DNA of 64,000 nucleotides, taken from NCBI GenBank assembly GCA_007922195.1, contig ML682028.1, positions 18,347,214 through 18,411,213 of the forward strand, given 5' to 3'. Of this stretch, positions 1 to 11,465 are shown piece by piece; the first letter of the stretch is position 1; each line of letters begins with the position of its first letter. The DNA comes from Podocnemis expansa (taxonomy: Eukaryota > Chordata > Testudines > Podocnemididae). The notes under the pieces were generated by a model. It did not search any database and was not told the DNA's origin. It saw nothing but the letters and a program-made list of their open reading frames with translations. Made by a program: the position numbers and the translations under genes.

Positions 1-321
1 AATAACCCCCCCAGGGTCCCACAGACCTGGCCCCATCTCCTCTGGGGTCTGTAATACACCCCCAGTGTCCCACAGACCTGGCCCCATCTCCTCTGGGGTC
101 TGTAATACACCCCCAGGGTCCCACAGACATGGCCCCATTTCCTATGGGGTCTGTAATAACCCCACAAGGTCCCAGGGACCTGGCCCCATCTCCTCTGTAA
201 CAAGGCCCAGGGTCCCACAGACGTGGCCCCATCTCCTCTGAGGTCTGTAATACACCCCCCCAGGGTCCCACAGACCCACCCCATTTCCTCTGGAGTCTGT
301 GATAACCCCCAGGGCCCCACA
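1..321. repeat. 51-bp GC-rich minisatellite, about 6.5 units
   Basis: A unit of about 51 bp, with the core GTCCCACAGACCTGGCCCC followed by a CTCCTCTGGGGTCTGT-type segment, recurs with starts near 1, 53, 104, 155 (shortened), 199, 249 and 301. The array begins at or before the window edge and its last unit stops where a hammerhead-like repeat begins. The ORF on the opposite strand across it only reflects the repeat. Confidence 0.9.
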
Positions 322-418
322 AAAGCTCATGCAACAAATAAATTTCTTAGTCTTTAAGTGCCCCAGGACTCCTTGTTCATTGTGCTGAATTAGACTGACA
401 CGGCTGCCCCTTTGGAAC
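316..418 (+). mobile_element. Hammerhead-like (Penelope-type) repeat fragment, 5'-truncated
   Basis: The sequence CCCAC, AAAA, GCTCATGC is followed by the AATAAATTT..TTAGTCTTTAAGTGCC and GGACTCCTTGTT blocks and ends at CCCTTTGGAA. These blocks recur in other copies in this window. The left half of the motif (CTGANGA and the first arm of stem II) is missing because the copy is fused to the minisatellite at the shared CCCACA. Confidence 0.7.
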
Positions 419-526
419 TTATCCTCACTTGGAGATCCTGTGCCAAGGGCGCTTCCACACAAGGGGTGACCAAATGTTCCAGTGTTATAATGACAGGTCC
501 ATTATTCACAGCTTTTTATTATATAG

Positions 527-713
527 CAGGGGTGGCCAAACTTATGGAACTCAAGAGCCACACAAGTTGATTACTAAACCTTCAAGAGCCGCACTGAGGC
601 CTATAGCCGTATACCTTTACCTACTAAATTGATTTGCTGATGTTCTTCCACGAGCCACTCTTTTTCATTCGAGAGCCACATGTGGCTCCTGAGCCGCAGT
701 TTGGCCATGCCTG
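527..713 (+). mobile_element. hAT-type MITE, copy A
   Basis: A 187-bp element starts CAGGGGTGGCCAAACT and ends AGTTTGGCCATGCCTG, forming inverted termini. It is flanked by perfect 8-bp target duplications TTATATAG (519-526 and 714-721). The 8-bp duplication and CAGGG termini are typical of hAT transposons. There is no coding capacity. Related copies are at 5204, 12055 and 18034. Confidence 0.88.
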
Positions 714-1285
714 TTATATAGGGTCTATTACCTCCCACCCCAGCCTGATTTTTCCTATCTGGTTACCCTTCTTCCACTTGCCTCCCCAGCCTGGTGGCAA
801 ACATTCACGCTGACTTCTGCAAGCTATGTGCTGTCCCTGTAGCTTGGGGGTGGGGAGTGGCTTATTGCCCCAAGCACAGGCCATCCCTCCCCTCCAGCTG
901 CAACTGGGGCCGTGACTGTTCTGCAGACCCTGATTTGAGCAGCAGGCCATGCAATTGTAAATTTAGCCCTGTATGCCAGCTTTGTGGATTGCGGCTTTCT
1001 GCTTCCTGCCCCCACTGCTGAGCCCCAGCCTGCTTTACAAACTTTGTTGGGCATAACTAAGTCACCCAGGCGTCCCCCAGGGATCACGTCACCTGCCCTT
1101 TGCAGGCGTCTCAGCTGCACCCTGGCAGTGCAAAAACTCTTGCTACTAGCTAACTCTAGCTTCTCCCCTGTTGCTGCCAGATAAGGATGAGCAGCTTTAC
1201 TTGCAACGTCTGCATTGCAAAGTTAACAGCAAAGGCAGGAGGAAAAAGAAGGAAGAAAAAAAGAAACAAACAGAAAAGCTGAGCC
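714..1285. other. Unassigned spacer before the tRNA gene
   Basis: I see no recognisable gene. Short ORFs occur on both strands but have no family resemblance. If FBXO31 keeps its human position, its first exon would be expected near or left of here; nothing in this stretch reads as an F-box N-terminus. Confidence 0.5.
1274..1277 (-). terminator. RNA polymerase III TTTT terminator for tRNA-Met
   Basis: AAAA on the + strand reads TTTT on the transcribed strand and begins 9 nt after the 3' end of the tRNA gene, the usual position for a Pol III stop. Confidence 0.65.
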
Positions 1286-1358
1286 TGCCCCGTGTGAGGA
1301 TCGAACTCACGACCTTCAGATTATGAGACTGACGCGCTACCTACTGCGCTAACGAGGC
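1286..1358 (-). tRNA. tRNA-Met (anticodon CAT), elongator type
   Basis: The 73-bp gene reads on the - strand from GCCTCGTTAGC to ACGGGGCA with no intron. The acceptor stem GCCTCGT pairs with ACGGGGC (one T-G wobble). The D-arm contains AGCGCAGTAGGTAGCG, the anticodon loop is CTCATAA with CAT at + positions 1325-1323, and the T-arm has GTTCGATCC (B box). The lack of initiator features, together with close identity to the vertebrate elongator tRNA-Met that I recall, supports an elongator rather than an initiator. All stems are intact, so it is probably functional. A TTTT stop follows. It lies about 12.3 kb upstream of the MAP1LC3B start codon on the opposite strand. Confidence 0.96.
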
Positions 1359-4300
1359 TCTACAAAAACAGAGCTCTCCACTGATATTTATTCTGAATTG
1401 GTCTCATCGCACATGGCTTTCATTACTTGTATTTTTTGGTTATTTTACTGTGCGAGTTCTCCAATGACCTCAGTTACAGACACAGCAAGCCTGCAAGGCT
1501 GAGAGGCAGCTCTGCTTTTGCAACCGACTCCTCTGCACTGTGGCTATGTGTTACTTACAGGAGGGCTGTGGGGACCCAGCAACAGCTGATCAATAGTGAG
1601 TGTGCAGAGAAAAAACACCAGGCTCAGGGATGCATGTGCATTAACATTATTTGCAAGGAAATCAAGTGGTTTGCAGTTAACCTTTAACAATTAAAACCAC
1701 CCTTATGTGTGCTTCTACCCTTTGAAGAGCACGTATGCAAGGCTGAGCTCTCTGGATCAGGAACAAACTTTGCAGTGGTGGTTTGTATAAGGCCTAGTAA
1801 AACAGAGACAGCTGAGGGAAATTTTAGCCCCAGTGCTCTTCAAGGGAGCCAGGATTTCTCCCCTAACTGGGGTCTTTGAGCCCTGCCAACACAATAAAAA
1901 AATAATGACCTGTGCTTAATATACTGGACCATTATATTCTCACCCCAGAAATTAAGGGCTGGAAGCACAGTGACTGCAAAAATAACAGTTACCTCTGCAA
2001 GGCTATCTTCTCCCAGGTGCTGAATTACCAGCAGACCACCAGCTCAAGGATTCAGTCAAAGTCCAATAGCTCTGTGAGGATGGAAACATGAGGGGGGTTG
2101 CTGGACACTCCTAGGAGGAGGGAAATGCTCTGGTGATGGCAGCTAGCGTGGAGGATGCAACTCAAGAAGGCCTGGAACATGCATTTTGATGTTGGTTACA
2201 TGCTCCTGCATCAGATCCTGAAGCGATAACTAAGTTTTCTGTGAAGCAAGGTCGTTTTCAAAAGGAGCCATTGATTTGGGTGCCCAGCTTGACAGCTTTG
2301 GCCATGTTAAGATTTGCAGGTGACCTGGGCACACACCAGTCTCATCTCAGTTCACAGAAGCGGCAGGTGCTGTAAACTTCTGAAAGTCAAGCTCCAGGGG
2401 CTCTGCGGTAGGCAACCCAGTGACTGAATCACCCCAAACCAATAGTCACTTTTGCAAATGTGGCTGCATGGATGGCATAAGAGGAATGTGTGGAGCCAAA
2501 CAGATGCCTTTATGGATTAAATCACATAGCCCTCCTGGTTCATCAGGCTACTGCAGTCCCCACGCAGAAGCACAAGAGCTCTGGTGATCTGGGGCAGCCT
2601 AGAGGAATTTGTAGCCAATATGTAGCTAATTAGGGCTACTGGGCTTAAGGGAAAAAGCAGCAAGGGACTGACAACAAGAACTCCACTGGAAACTAAAACA
2701 CCTTTTCACTCCCTTCGGACCCCCACAGTCTTCTCCCTGCCTCTAAATAAAATACTCATTATCCCCATGGGTACAAGGATTTATCTGTCACCTCCCCAAT
2801 GACTGTCAAGTCTCTTGATAACCTGGCTTTTCAACTATAACGAGTGAAAACACCTCTCCTCAATTTCATCCCCTGAAACTGCAGAAGCCAGCAGAGGGCA
2901 GGCTGGACCACAGTGACACCAGGCAGCTTCTTGGGAGCTGAATGGGAAGGGAAGGAAGAGAAAGGAAATGACTCCCTAGCTAAGTGGCAGGGCTGTCTCC
3001 CTCTGCATTGCTCCCGAGACAGCCAGTGAGGCTTAGGGTGTACACATGATGGAACGGGGAGCTAGGAATACAGGAGTGCTCATCACCTTAACTCTGCCCC
3101 TGGCTCACTCTGGACCAGACCCAGAACCCACTTCACTCAATGACAGGCAGGAGGCTTTTGATCAGATCTGTGGGCCCTGGACCAGTCATTTGGCCTCTAT
3201 CTGTATAAAACATAAGGATTTTAAATCTTCCCTCCTGGGGAAGGAGACTTAAAGACAACAGCTAAAGATATGAAGTGCTCTGTCTGCACTTAAGGATGGC
3301 TCTTATCTTACCACTTGGATGCAGAGGTGGCTTGCCACACCAGGTACTCTGGCCTTTGCAATCCCCAGGATCAGAGTAATTCCCACTGAAGTCACCCCAG
3401 CATCCAAGACCCAGCTAGAGGTCTTGCAATGATGTCCACTCACGGCACCATCGTGCAATTAGTTCAGGTGACAGCTCCTGTTGCTGCTAAAGGGAGAGAG
3501 GGAATATGGAGGGTGGGAGTAGTGGGGCCAAACTGGGTCAGGTGTAGGATCAGAACTGATATATTTACATTTCCAAGGAGAAGGCTTAACTCACTGTTGT
3601 CAGATTTTCCCTGCTGTATCTTCTAGGCCCCTTATCCCAAAGCTATCACCTTTCATTTTCTTGGCAGGGGCAAGGATAAATATGTTGTATTAGTCACTTA
3701 CATTACTCACCTTTTTTCTGATACTAGCAAGTACTTAAACATCCTTAATTACTGCACAAAAATAACTGTGGCATCTAGAGTACAAGCTCCAAACACTTCA
3801 GCATCACTATTATAGGGTGCCGTTGAATAAGGGATGTATTGAAAAGTGCTGCTATGTTTCATGTCTCTCCACCAGTAAAGGGCCTGACAGGTTCCCACCC
3901 TCCCTGTGGAAGTTAGTCAAAAGTCTTTCATAGACTTTCAGGGGTTTTGAATCAGATCCCAAACTGGGGTCCCTGTTTTTTGGAATTCTGCAAGTATTTA
4001 CGCGTACCAACAGGTGGCACAGCTGGTCAGTTTTAGTCTGAACAGCTATGACAGAGGATCATTTATTTGACGGCAAGAGGAGGAGGGGGGCTGTAAACCA
4101 GGTAGTGAGAGAAGGACACGTTCTCTTTCCAATGCCTGCGCTTTAGCGTGATCGTCACAGTGCAGCTCAGTGTAAGCCTGCAGTGCAGTTTCTGGATGTA
4201 TTATATGGCCTTAGGGAAGGGAGTCTTTGGAAAACAGCCATTGATGGCTCATCACTCCAGCTGAGAAAATGCATCCTCAAGGACTGCGCAGTTTTGGTTT

Positions 4301-4734
4301 TTACATCTTTATTCCAGATGTTTCTAATTTTCTGGGGAATAGCATTTTTCCTCCTCATTTTAGCCATCACCACCTTTTGCTTTTCTGACTGGGCTTTGAT
4401 CTCATCAGACCTCCCAGGGTAAGATGGGGACTGTGCAGGTGGAGGCCCTCCACAGAAAACCCAGAATGCTGCAAACAGTGCAGTTGATGACTCAGTGGCT
4501 TTTTTCTCTTTGAGTCAATCCTCAGCCCAACGCCATTGTATGGTAGGGAGCTGCTGTGTGTCTAATGAGCTGTAAGACTGGCTGCTCGCCTGTGCTTCTA
4601 ATCACGTGCAGCCCTTAAAGACTGTGGCAATTGCACAAGCAAAGAGTTGTTGTTCCTGGTGTCTTGGCCAGATTCCAGTCTGAGTAATTCCAGTTTGCTC
4701 GTCTCACGTCTCCAGCATGTTCAGTTCTAAAAAC
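1359..4734. other. Mostly unique spacer without a recognisable gene
   Basis: No coding exon, RNA gene or clear transposon is visible apart from a degraded MIR-like stretch near 3046-3240. Short ORFs lack family motifs. Confidence 0.5.
3046..3240 (+). repeat. Degraded MIR-like SINE (tentative)
   Basis: Two blocks fit the MIR order: AACTCTGCCCCTGGCTCACTC, then GGACCAGTCATTTGGCCTCTATCTGTATAAA. The spacing is longer than usual, so an insertion or chance similarity is possible. Confidence 0.4.
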
Positions 4735-4739
4735 AAGCG

Positions 4740-4965
4740 GGAGGTAGTGTTTAGGTCATGGGACTGAGAGTCAGGTGTTTCAGGTTCTATTTCTGGCTAT
4801 GCTAAAGAGTAACAGTTGGGTCCTTGTGGCCAAGTCATGAACCTATCCAGGCCTCAGGATCGCTATCTGTAAAATTAAAATTATATTTACCCTCAGGCAG
4901 CTCTGAGACTTTATTATTATTTGTAAGGTGCTGGGAGATCATTGAATTCAAGGTGTACTAAACAA
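4740..4965 (+). repeat. MIR-type SINE
   Basis: In order: a GGACTGAGAGTCAGG box, TTCTATTTCTGGCTATGC, GGCCAAGTCATGAACC, CAGGCCTCAGGATCGCTATC with TGTAAAATTAAAATTAT, then TTTGTAAGGTGCTGGGAGATC. This is the tRNA-derived MIR/core-SINE pattern. Confidence 0.75.
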
Positions 4966-5203
4966 AGTGGAAAATATTATTACATAAGATATTAATCCAC
5001 AAATCCACACACACAGAATATACACTCTATCATGCTTGCAAAGGGAGTGTGACTCTTTTGGGATGAACAGAGCTATATAAAATACATTATTTTTTTCCAG
5101 CTGCCAAAAATTAGCTGTTTCATTTTGTTTTCACAGAAAACAGCTTCATTCACAAAAAAAGTGATTTCTGAGGTCAATAGATGTTTGCTGATGTTACTAT
5201 ATG

Positions 5204-5389
5204 CAGGGGCAGCCAAACTTATGGAACTCAAGAGCCACACAGGTTGACCATTAAACCTTTAAAAGCCGCACTGAAGCATATAGCCATACACTTTTAGCTA
5301 CTAAACTGATTTGCTGATGTTCTTCCGCAAGCCACACGTTTTCATTCAAGAGCCACATGTGGCTCCCGAGCCGTGATTTGGCCACGCCT
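5204..5389 (+). mobile_element. hAT-type MITE, copy B
   Basis: Same family and orientation as the element at 527-713. It begins CAGGGGCAGCCAAACTT and ends TTTGGCCACGCCT. Near-identical 8-bp flanks ACTATATG (5196-5203) and ACTACATG (5390-5397) mark the insertion. Confidence 0.82.
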
Positions 5390-5440
5390 ACTACATGCGG
5401 TATCTGGGTGCAATGTTTCTTGTGCAATGCCCTACAGCAG

Positions 5441-5621
5441 CAGTGGTTCTCAACTACTGTGTCAGGCCACATTACTGTATTGCCACCCCATGGTGGTAAG
5501 TGGGTTGTGGTGAGCTGGGGAGATAGCCAGATTTGGCCTGGGGTGGGTCAGCTGGTGTGTCCTGTAGGGTCATGATATGTCACCAAGTGTGTTGTGACCT
5601 GCAAAAGGTTGAGAACCACTG
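5441..5621. mobile_element. hAT-Charlie/MER5-like MITE
   Basis: The inverted termini CAGTGGTTCTCAAC and GGTTGAGAACCACTG match the hallmark ends of MER5-type hAT elements. It lies 50 bp from another hAT MITE. Target duplications are not clear. Confidence 0.75.
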
Positions 5622-6689
5622 GCCTACAAAGCTAGCTTGGAGAGCACAAAGCATGGCTGTTTTGCTCCCTCCACAAGCATGACTATTGCTTTGTGTTATG
5701 CTTAATTCCCTGCTGAATGAGGCAAAAACTTGGGGCAATGGGCATACTTCAAGAAGGAATTTATACTTCAAAGGATTTTCCTCACAGGACTCTAACAATT
5801 TTAAAGGAAAGGTAGGGTCTACAATTCTGAACAGAACCCTTTAAAATGATCACAGGTTCTCAGTGCTGGTACAAGAGAATCTGAATATGCTGGAGAATGG
5901 CTGCACTCTCGGATTTGATATATTCAAGACCATTAATGACCTTTGATTAATATAAAGGGTCAGGTTTAGATCAATAAACCGTAGAAAACTGGTGTACAAT
6001 GAGAGAATCTCTCTGCATCCCCTTTTTTCTGTTACCCTGCTTTTTCCTGTCCACCACAGTTACCTGAACTTTCGCTCTCTTTTGGGGAGAAGGGAAAGCA
6101 AAGCAAAGGGAAGAAACAAACAAATTGACACCATTTTTCTGATCAAGTGCATTGGTGAGACAGTAAACTGAGCTCTAGTGACCAGCTGCTGAGTGCAGTA
6201 CAGTTTCCCTCCCTTCATTTTTTGCACTTTCATCTGTAAAGTGATTGAGTGGTTTTCTGCTCAATGTGTGCGACTCGAATGCTAGTGTGAGGCACTGGTG
6301 TGACAACCCCGGAGGGTAACATCTTCTATTTGGCAACAGAATAAGTGCAGTACAGAGAGCAAAGGAATAAACTCCGCCTATATACCACCAGGGAAGTTTG
6401 GGGTGGGTTTGTAATTCTGACTGTGAAATATATTTTGAAGTGCTGCCAATTAGCTGATGTGGAAACCTGACTGAGTCCTTAGAAACGGGCTTTTCTCAAG
6501 CGGCCATCATGAAAGACTTACTTGACTTCAAGGATAGAGTTAGACATTGCTTTCTAGCTTAGGTTTTGTGAAAGTAGACTGTAAGTAGAGATATTTTTGG
6601 TATTAAAGTTAGTACCTGGAGCTCAAATGTCAAGAATGTTGGTGCAGCAGGTGCCCTTGCAACTCTGCACTGGTGATGAGCTAGTCCTT
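5622..6689. other. Spacer, nothing recognised
   Basis: AT-rich to neutral sequence without exon-like, RNA-like or transposon-like signals that I can support. Confidence 0.4.
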
Positions 6690-7062
6690 AGAACATAAAT
6701 ATGAGCACACTGGTTCAGGCCAATTGTCCGTCTTGCCCAGCATCCTGTCTTCTAAGAGTGGCCTGTTCTAGATGCTTCAGAGGGAATAAACAAAACAGGG
6801 AAATTTCAGGTGATCCATCCCCTGTTGTCCAGTCTCAGCTTCTAGCAGTTGGCGGTTATGAACACCCAGAACATGGGTTTCTTGTCTCTGTCCCTGACCA
6901 CCTTGGTTAATAGCCATTGATGGACCTATCCTCCATGAACATGTTGAATCCTTTTTTAACCCAGTTATACATTTGGCCTACATAACATCCCCTGGCAATG
7001 AGTTCCATTAGTTGACCATGCGTTCTGTGAAGTTTCCTTTTGTTTATTCTAGTCAAAGATTT
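6690..7062 (-). mobile_element. CR1 LINE 3' fragment
   Basis: On the + strand the antisense CR1 order appears: CATCCTGTCTTCTAAGAGTGGCC, GCTTCAGAGGGAATAAACAAAACAGGG, GATCCATCCCCTGTTGTCCAG, then GGCAATGAGTTCCATTAG. A second copy at 36293 shows the same blocks. A hammerhead-like element follows directly. Confidence 0.8.
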
Positions 7063-7082
7063 AGCAAACCCTTTTGGCAAAC

Positions 7083-7340
7083 AAAAGAAGCAAGGAGTCC
7101 TGTGGCACATAAAGACTAACGAATTTATTTATCACATGAGCTTTTGTGGGAGAAAATCCCACTATGTCAGACACTTTGAAGTTGGGGACACTTACAGAAT
7201 TTTGGAGAACAGTAGCCAAGGTTAACAATAAGAAAGAGGAGTTGTGTGGCACTTTAAGACTAACAGATTTAGTTTTAGAGTGCCACACGACTCCTCTTTT
7301 TTGCTGGACTAGACAAACACGGCTATCCCTTTGGAAATTA
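7083..7340. mobile_element. Hammerhead-like repeat cluster with inverted arms
   Basis: A reversed copy (about 7085-7171) contains the degraded core read on the - strand: CTGACAT, GTGGGA..TCCCAC, AAAAGCTCATG. Next comes a reversed tail (7231-7270), then a forward tail (7277-7338) ending CCCTTTGGAA. The arms 7234-7253 and 7279-7298 are inverted repeats with one mismatch in 20. Confidence 0.75.
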
Positions 7341-8334
7341 ACAGTAAGAGTCTGTGATTAGGAGATTCCTCTGAGACATGTGAGTCTGGGGGAAAGAGCC
7401 CCACTGGACATTACTGGGAAGAAGGCAGATAAATGGTGGCCCAGACAAAGCTCAAGGAATGGCTTTTTCCATAGCAAAAAAAGCTGGGTTACACAGGTAA
7501 GGGGAGACCAAGAAAATCATAACCGAAGGTATAAGGGCAGATAATGCATTGGACCAGACAATTCTGCTGGGATGGGAAAGCAGTCCACTTCTTCCAGAAA
7601 CAGTTAGGTTTGATCCAGGGAAGGCATGTTGCAGAGAGAGCAGTGGGTCAAGACGTAGTGAGCAACATTGACAAGAGAAAACTGAAGAAGAAGAACGGGC
7701 TAGCTGACTCTCTCTTGAGTGCTAGGTCAAGCCCCATCAGACTAAAGTGACTGACCTAAGGCTCGGTCCTAGCTGCTGAGTAGCTGGTCCCTCAAAAGCC
7801 AGCTTACCAATATGTGATAACCACTTTCTAAGGCACAGTGACTACAGACCGTGACCTATGTCTGGTCCAATAAAGCCAGAGGTAGATGGCTATTCTCTGC
7901 TGTTCTAGAGCCTTTAGTTTAAATCTAGTGGTGCTCACAAAAGAGAGTACATAAGAATTGTACAGGATCAACTTTTCCCCAGCTGAGAAAATAGTCTTTT
8001 GTCTCATGGGACCTGCTAGCATAACAGATAGAAAAAATGTGTTGTTTTTTTTTTTTGCTGCTTCAGTATTTGCCTGTATGGTTTTCTGCAGCCTCTCAAA
8101 CTGTCGATTGATGGAATCTGTATTGGTTGGAATCAAAGCTAATACATAATGTCTCCCCAGGACTGAAATATTCTGCTGCAGTCTACAGAAAGGCAAGTCT
8201 TGGCACAGGTTTATCTGAATCAGGGCCTCCACAATCCTACTTTCTAACAAATGACACCCAGGCCAAGGTCTGGTGTGTTCTATGACAGCTTTGACAGCTA
8301 ATATGACCTGTGGGATAGGGCCTGGGAATGGGTT
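7341..8334. other. Spacer with one unassigned 140-codon ORF
   Basis: A 140-codon open frame on the - strand (8250-7828) has no motif I recognise, no start context or splice signals that support it, and a length that chance allows in a window of this size. Nothing else is visible. Confidence 0.35.
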
Positions 8335-8490
8335 TCAGAAATAGGGACTCATCCAAGGTCTGTCACTGAGCTGCTGAGACCTTGGATAAGTCACCTCACC
8401 TCGCTGTCCTTCATTACCCCATCTGGGACGTGGAGATAATACTACCCTTTTTTTTGTAAAGTGCACTGAGATCTATGGGCTAAAAGCATT
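8335..8490 (+). repeat. MIR-type SINE
   Basis: GGTCTGTCACTGAGCTGC, ACCTTGGATAAGTCACCTCACCTC, CCCATCTGGGACGTGGAGATAATACTACC and GTAAAGTGCACTGAGATCTATG occur in the standard MIR order. Confidence 0.78.
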
Positions 8491-9589
8491 ATATGGACCA
8501 GATTTTCAAAAGTGCTTTTCACCCATTTAGGCACCTAAATCAAATAAGTTGATTTTCAAAAAGGCTCTCTACCGACTACCTTCCCCTGAGAGTATAAGGG
8601 CTGCTGGAGAAGACTACTTTCAGACAGCTTGCCCCAAAAGTGCGAGTGAAATTGGTATTTCCGGTGTGGGTGTCTGCACTCCTGGATAATACAGCAATTC
8701 AGAAAATACAGTGAGTTCTAATTTGGCTTAATGTCTAAAGCTAAGAATGATTTTCTTACTCAGGAATGGAGTGATTCCAACAGTGAAACACTTGCAAACA
8801 GCTTTTAAAAGCAATCTCTTTAGAAGGGATTTCCCTGTTCTTCAGTCAGTGGGCAGAGGAAGCAAGCACAGCTTTCATTTCTGTAGTTTAAGTTTAAATG
8901 CACCAACCTCCCTGCTGATGATCAGCTAACTTCTTTCACCTGCCATTTTCCATATAATAGATGGAAGCATTCATAGATCTCAAGGCTGTCATTCTCTGAG
9001 CAGTCTCATTTTGTAGTGATCTCATCCTATGATTATATAGCTACTGGAAATACATGGCCTTGAATCATAAGCTGCCTACTGAGCCATCCTTGAGAAATGA
9101 GAAAAAAGCATCCTGTAATTTTAGTGTGGATGTCCTTCCTGGACACCGTGACATACTACAAGTAATCACCAACTCATCAACCAACATTAAGGGATGGCCC
9201 CCATGTGCTGAGGCATCCTTGTCTTGCTAAGAATTTTTGTTTGACTGGCTGCAGAAGGAACTCTGACTGCAATGCATCATCATGGCAAGGCCATGGGTCA
9301 CCCCAATAGCTTGCATCATAAGACAGTTACAATTTAAAAACAGTTTTGACTTAAGCAGAGGCAGGCGATGGGGGCAGGCATAAATTAAACCTTGGTTTGC
9401 ACCTTAAAGTGTTTGGGTTCTGCCACAATTCTATAGAATCAACTATCACCTTTGATAAATTGATGTGGCTTTATCCAAGTGTCACAATGAAGATTTCTTT
9501 AGTCTGGGCTTTAAAGGTATGATGTTAGATGGTTTTACTTAGCTCTACCTAATAAGCACTTTCTAAAGCTAGTGGCTTTCAGGGAGGTG

Positions 9590-9711
9590 GATTAATGATG
9601 TTGTTGGGGAAGCTCTTTTGCTGGCATAGGAATGTCTTCACAAATGTCACAGTGGCAGAACTGCACTGCCATAGTGCTGCACATGGAGATAAGCCCTAAT
9701 GTAGACAAAGC
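9590..9711. mobile_element. Degraded Harbinger-like MITE end
   Basis: GGGAGGTGGATTAATGATG, GGGGAAGCTCTTTTGCTGGCATAGGAATGTCTTCAC and the closing AGCCCTAATGTAGACAAAGC resemble the end of a common sauropsid MITE with GTCTACA termini. This is assigned from memory; the left end is not clear. Confidence 0.4.
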
Positions 9712-10419
9712 TTATGTGCACTAGGGAAATACTGAATCATGCAACTTGCTTATGCTTAAAATAAACTGTTCAACACTTTAAAGTTTCCAACCCTTTGTTT
9801 TCCCCCATCTCCTTGACATTTGAAACTAATTTTATGTGGCCTATGTTAATCTAAATAAACAGAAGTACATATTAATGACACTAGGATCAATCAATCAATG
9901 CTATGACTGTGAAGAGGTAAATTTCAAGGTAAATTCCTGTTTTCAGTTTTGCAGACAAAACAAATCCCTTGGAACAAAGCAGTTCTTGATTCCACCTCAT
10001 GTGAAAAGAGAATGTGTTTTGGAAATGGATGCTAAAAGGGATCAGCTGTTTTGAGTTACACAAGTGTAGGAAATATTCTTATTTTTCCTTATATTATAAA
10101 TCAAATACCAAAACAGACCACTGTTCAGGGTAAGTGGCTGTTCTTTTAGAAGCCAGTAACCTATTGGGACAGGAAAGGACGCAACAGCCCTGAGGCTCGC
10201 TTTTACTTTGTGTTACATTCCTAAAAACTCATGGTTCAGGATTTCAGTCAGCCACCTGTGGAGGGCGGCAAGGGATGCCCCCTCCATGCATAGCTTGTGT
10301 GTGTGTATGGGGTGTGCGTGTGAGGGGTGTTTAATTTTTTCAGTCTCCTTACCCAGATGCATTAGTCATAGTGCTAACTGGAGAAGGCACATCCGACAGA
10401 GTGTGCCCAGGCTCTGAGG
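9712..10419. other. Spacer, nothing recognised
   Basis: No gene, RNA or clear repeat; a GT-rich stretch near 10290-10325 is the only compositional oddity. Confidence 0.35.
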
Positions 10420-10850
10420 TGGCACCAAGCAGTCTTCGTTTCAGGTGCTTCACAGGCTGGTTCTTGCTTATATATTACCATATGTGGGTACAGGAACCAG
10501 GAAGGAATTTTCCTCAGGTTAGACTGGCAGTAACCCTGGGATTTTTTTTTTTTTTGGTGTCTTTGTTTGCAGAGAGTGGGTACAGAGCACTTGCCAGAGT
10601 TATATGACTACATCTTAATCATTTCCCTACCAATGTAGGGGGCTCAAACACTGGTGCCCTGCCATCCCTCCAGTTCTCTTCCTGTGGCCAGCATAGTCTA
10701 GTCTCCCATGGGCTGTAATACTTCGGTTTAATTTTGGCTGTTGGATTTTGTGTGCAAGTGCTGGGTGGTGTGGTTGGCCTATGATATATAGGGCAGACTG
10801 GATGATCTTGGAGCCCCTTGTGTCCCTAAATTTAAATACTGCCATTCAAC
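10420..10850 (+). mobile_element. CR1 LINE 3' UTR fragment
   Basis: Sense-strand CR1 tail blocks: GGAAGGAATTTTCCTCAGGTT, GACTGGCAGTAACCCTGGG, TTTGTTTGCAG, then GTGCTGGGTGGTGTGGTTGGCC and GGGCAGACTGGATGATCTTGG followed by CCCTTGTGTCCCTAAA. This is the usual 3' end of sauropsid CR1, opposite in orientation to the copies at 6690, 36293 and 49575. Confidence 0.72.
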
Positions 10851-11278
10851 CTGCTAGGTGGTAGCAATACAGTTGTGGGGTTCTGATCTTTAAGCAACAA
10901 TTCCATCCCCAATTAGGCTGGCAATAATGTCTCTGACATATTTGAGACCTCTTGTTTCTCAGAAAGGACCCGCCATTGCTTGTTTTGAGGCAGTCACCCA
11001 CCCTTAGGCAAGAAGGTTGGGGAAGGACACAATAATGTCTAGATGTGAAGACTGCTCATCAGATTTGTCATGCTAGGCCCTTGTTATAACACTTGTATTT
11101 TAATAATGCCATCCGTATTGGTTGCACAATTCACACCTGCTCTGTGAGATGTGTGAATGGAGATGAGCAAGTAACTACTGAAGAGATGAATGGAATGGGG
11201 ACAAGTGAGTTGTTTCAGCCATTGTTTAATTGCAGGTGATTATCCTGCTACACTTGGAAACAAATTGAAGCTACACAA

Positions 11279-11465
11279 ACATGGAGTCCTGTGGTTCTTA
11301 AAGACTAATAAATTTATGCATTGGATGAGCTTTGGTGGGAGAAAAAGAGTCTGACGAAATGGGATTTTCTTGTGTGAAAATTAATGCGATAAATAAATTA
11401 ATTAGTCTTTAAAAGTGCTGCTGGACTCGTTAGTTTTGCTGAACTAGGCTAACATGCACCCCCCC
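11279..11465. mobile_element. Head-to-head pair of hammerhead-like repeats
   Basis: A reversed tail (GGAGTCCTGTGG..AAAGACTAATAAATTTAT, 11284-11318) is followed by a forward copy with CTGACGA at 11351-11357, an eroded stem II, GAAAA, ATGCGATAAATAAATT and the TTAGTCTTTAAAAGTGCTGCTGGACTC tail. The 5' (ribozyme-like) ends face each other. A C-run ends the copy. Confidence 0.75.

Noticed and set aside
7828..8250. 140-codon - strand ORF
   Set aside because: No recognised domain, no splice or promoter context, and a few ORFs of this length are expected by chance in 64 kb.
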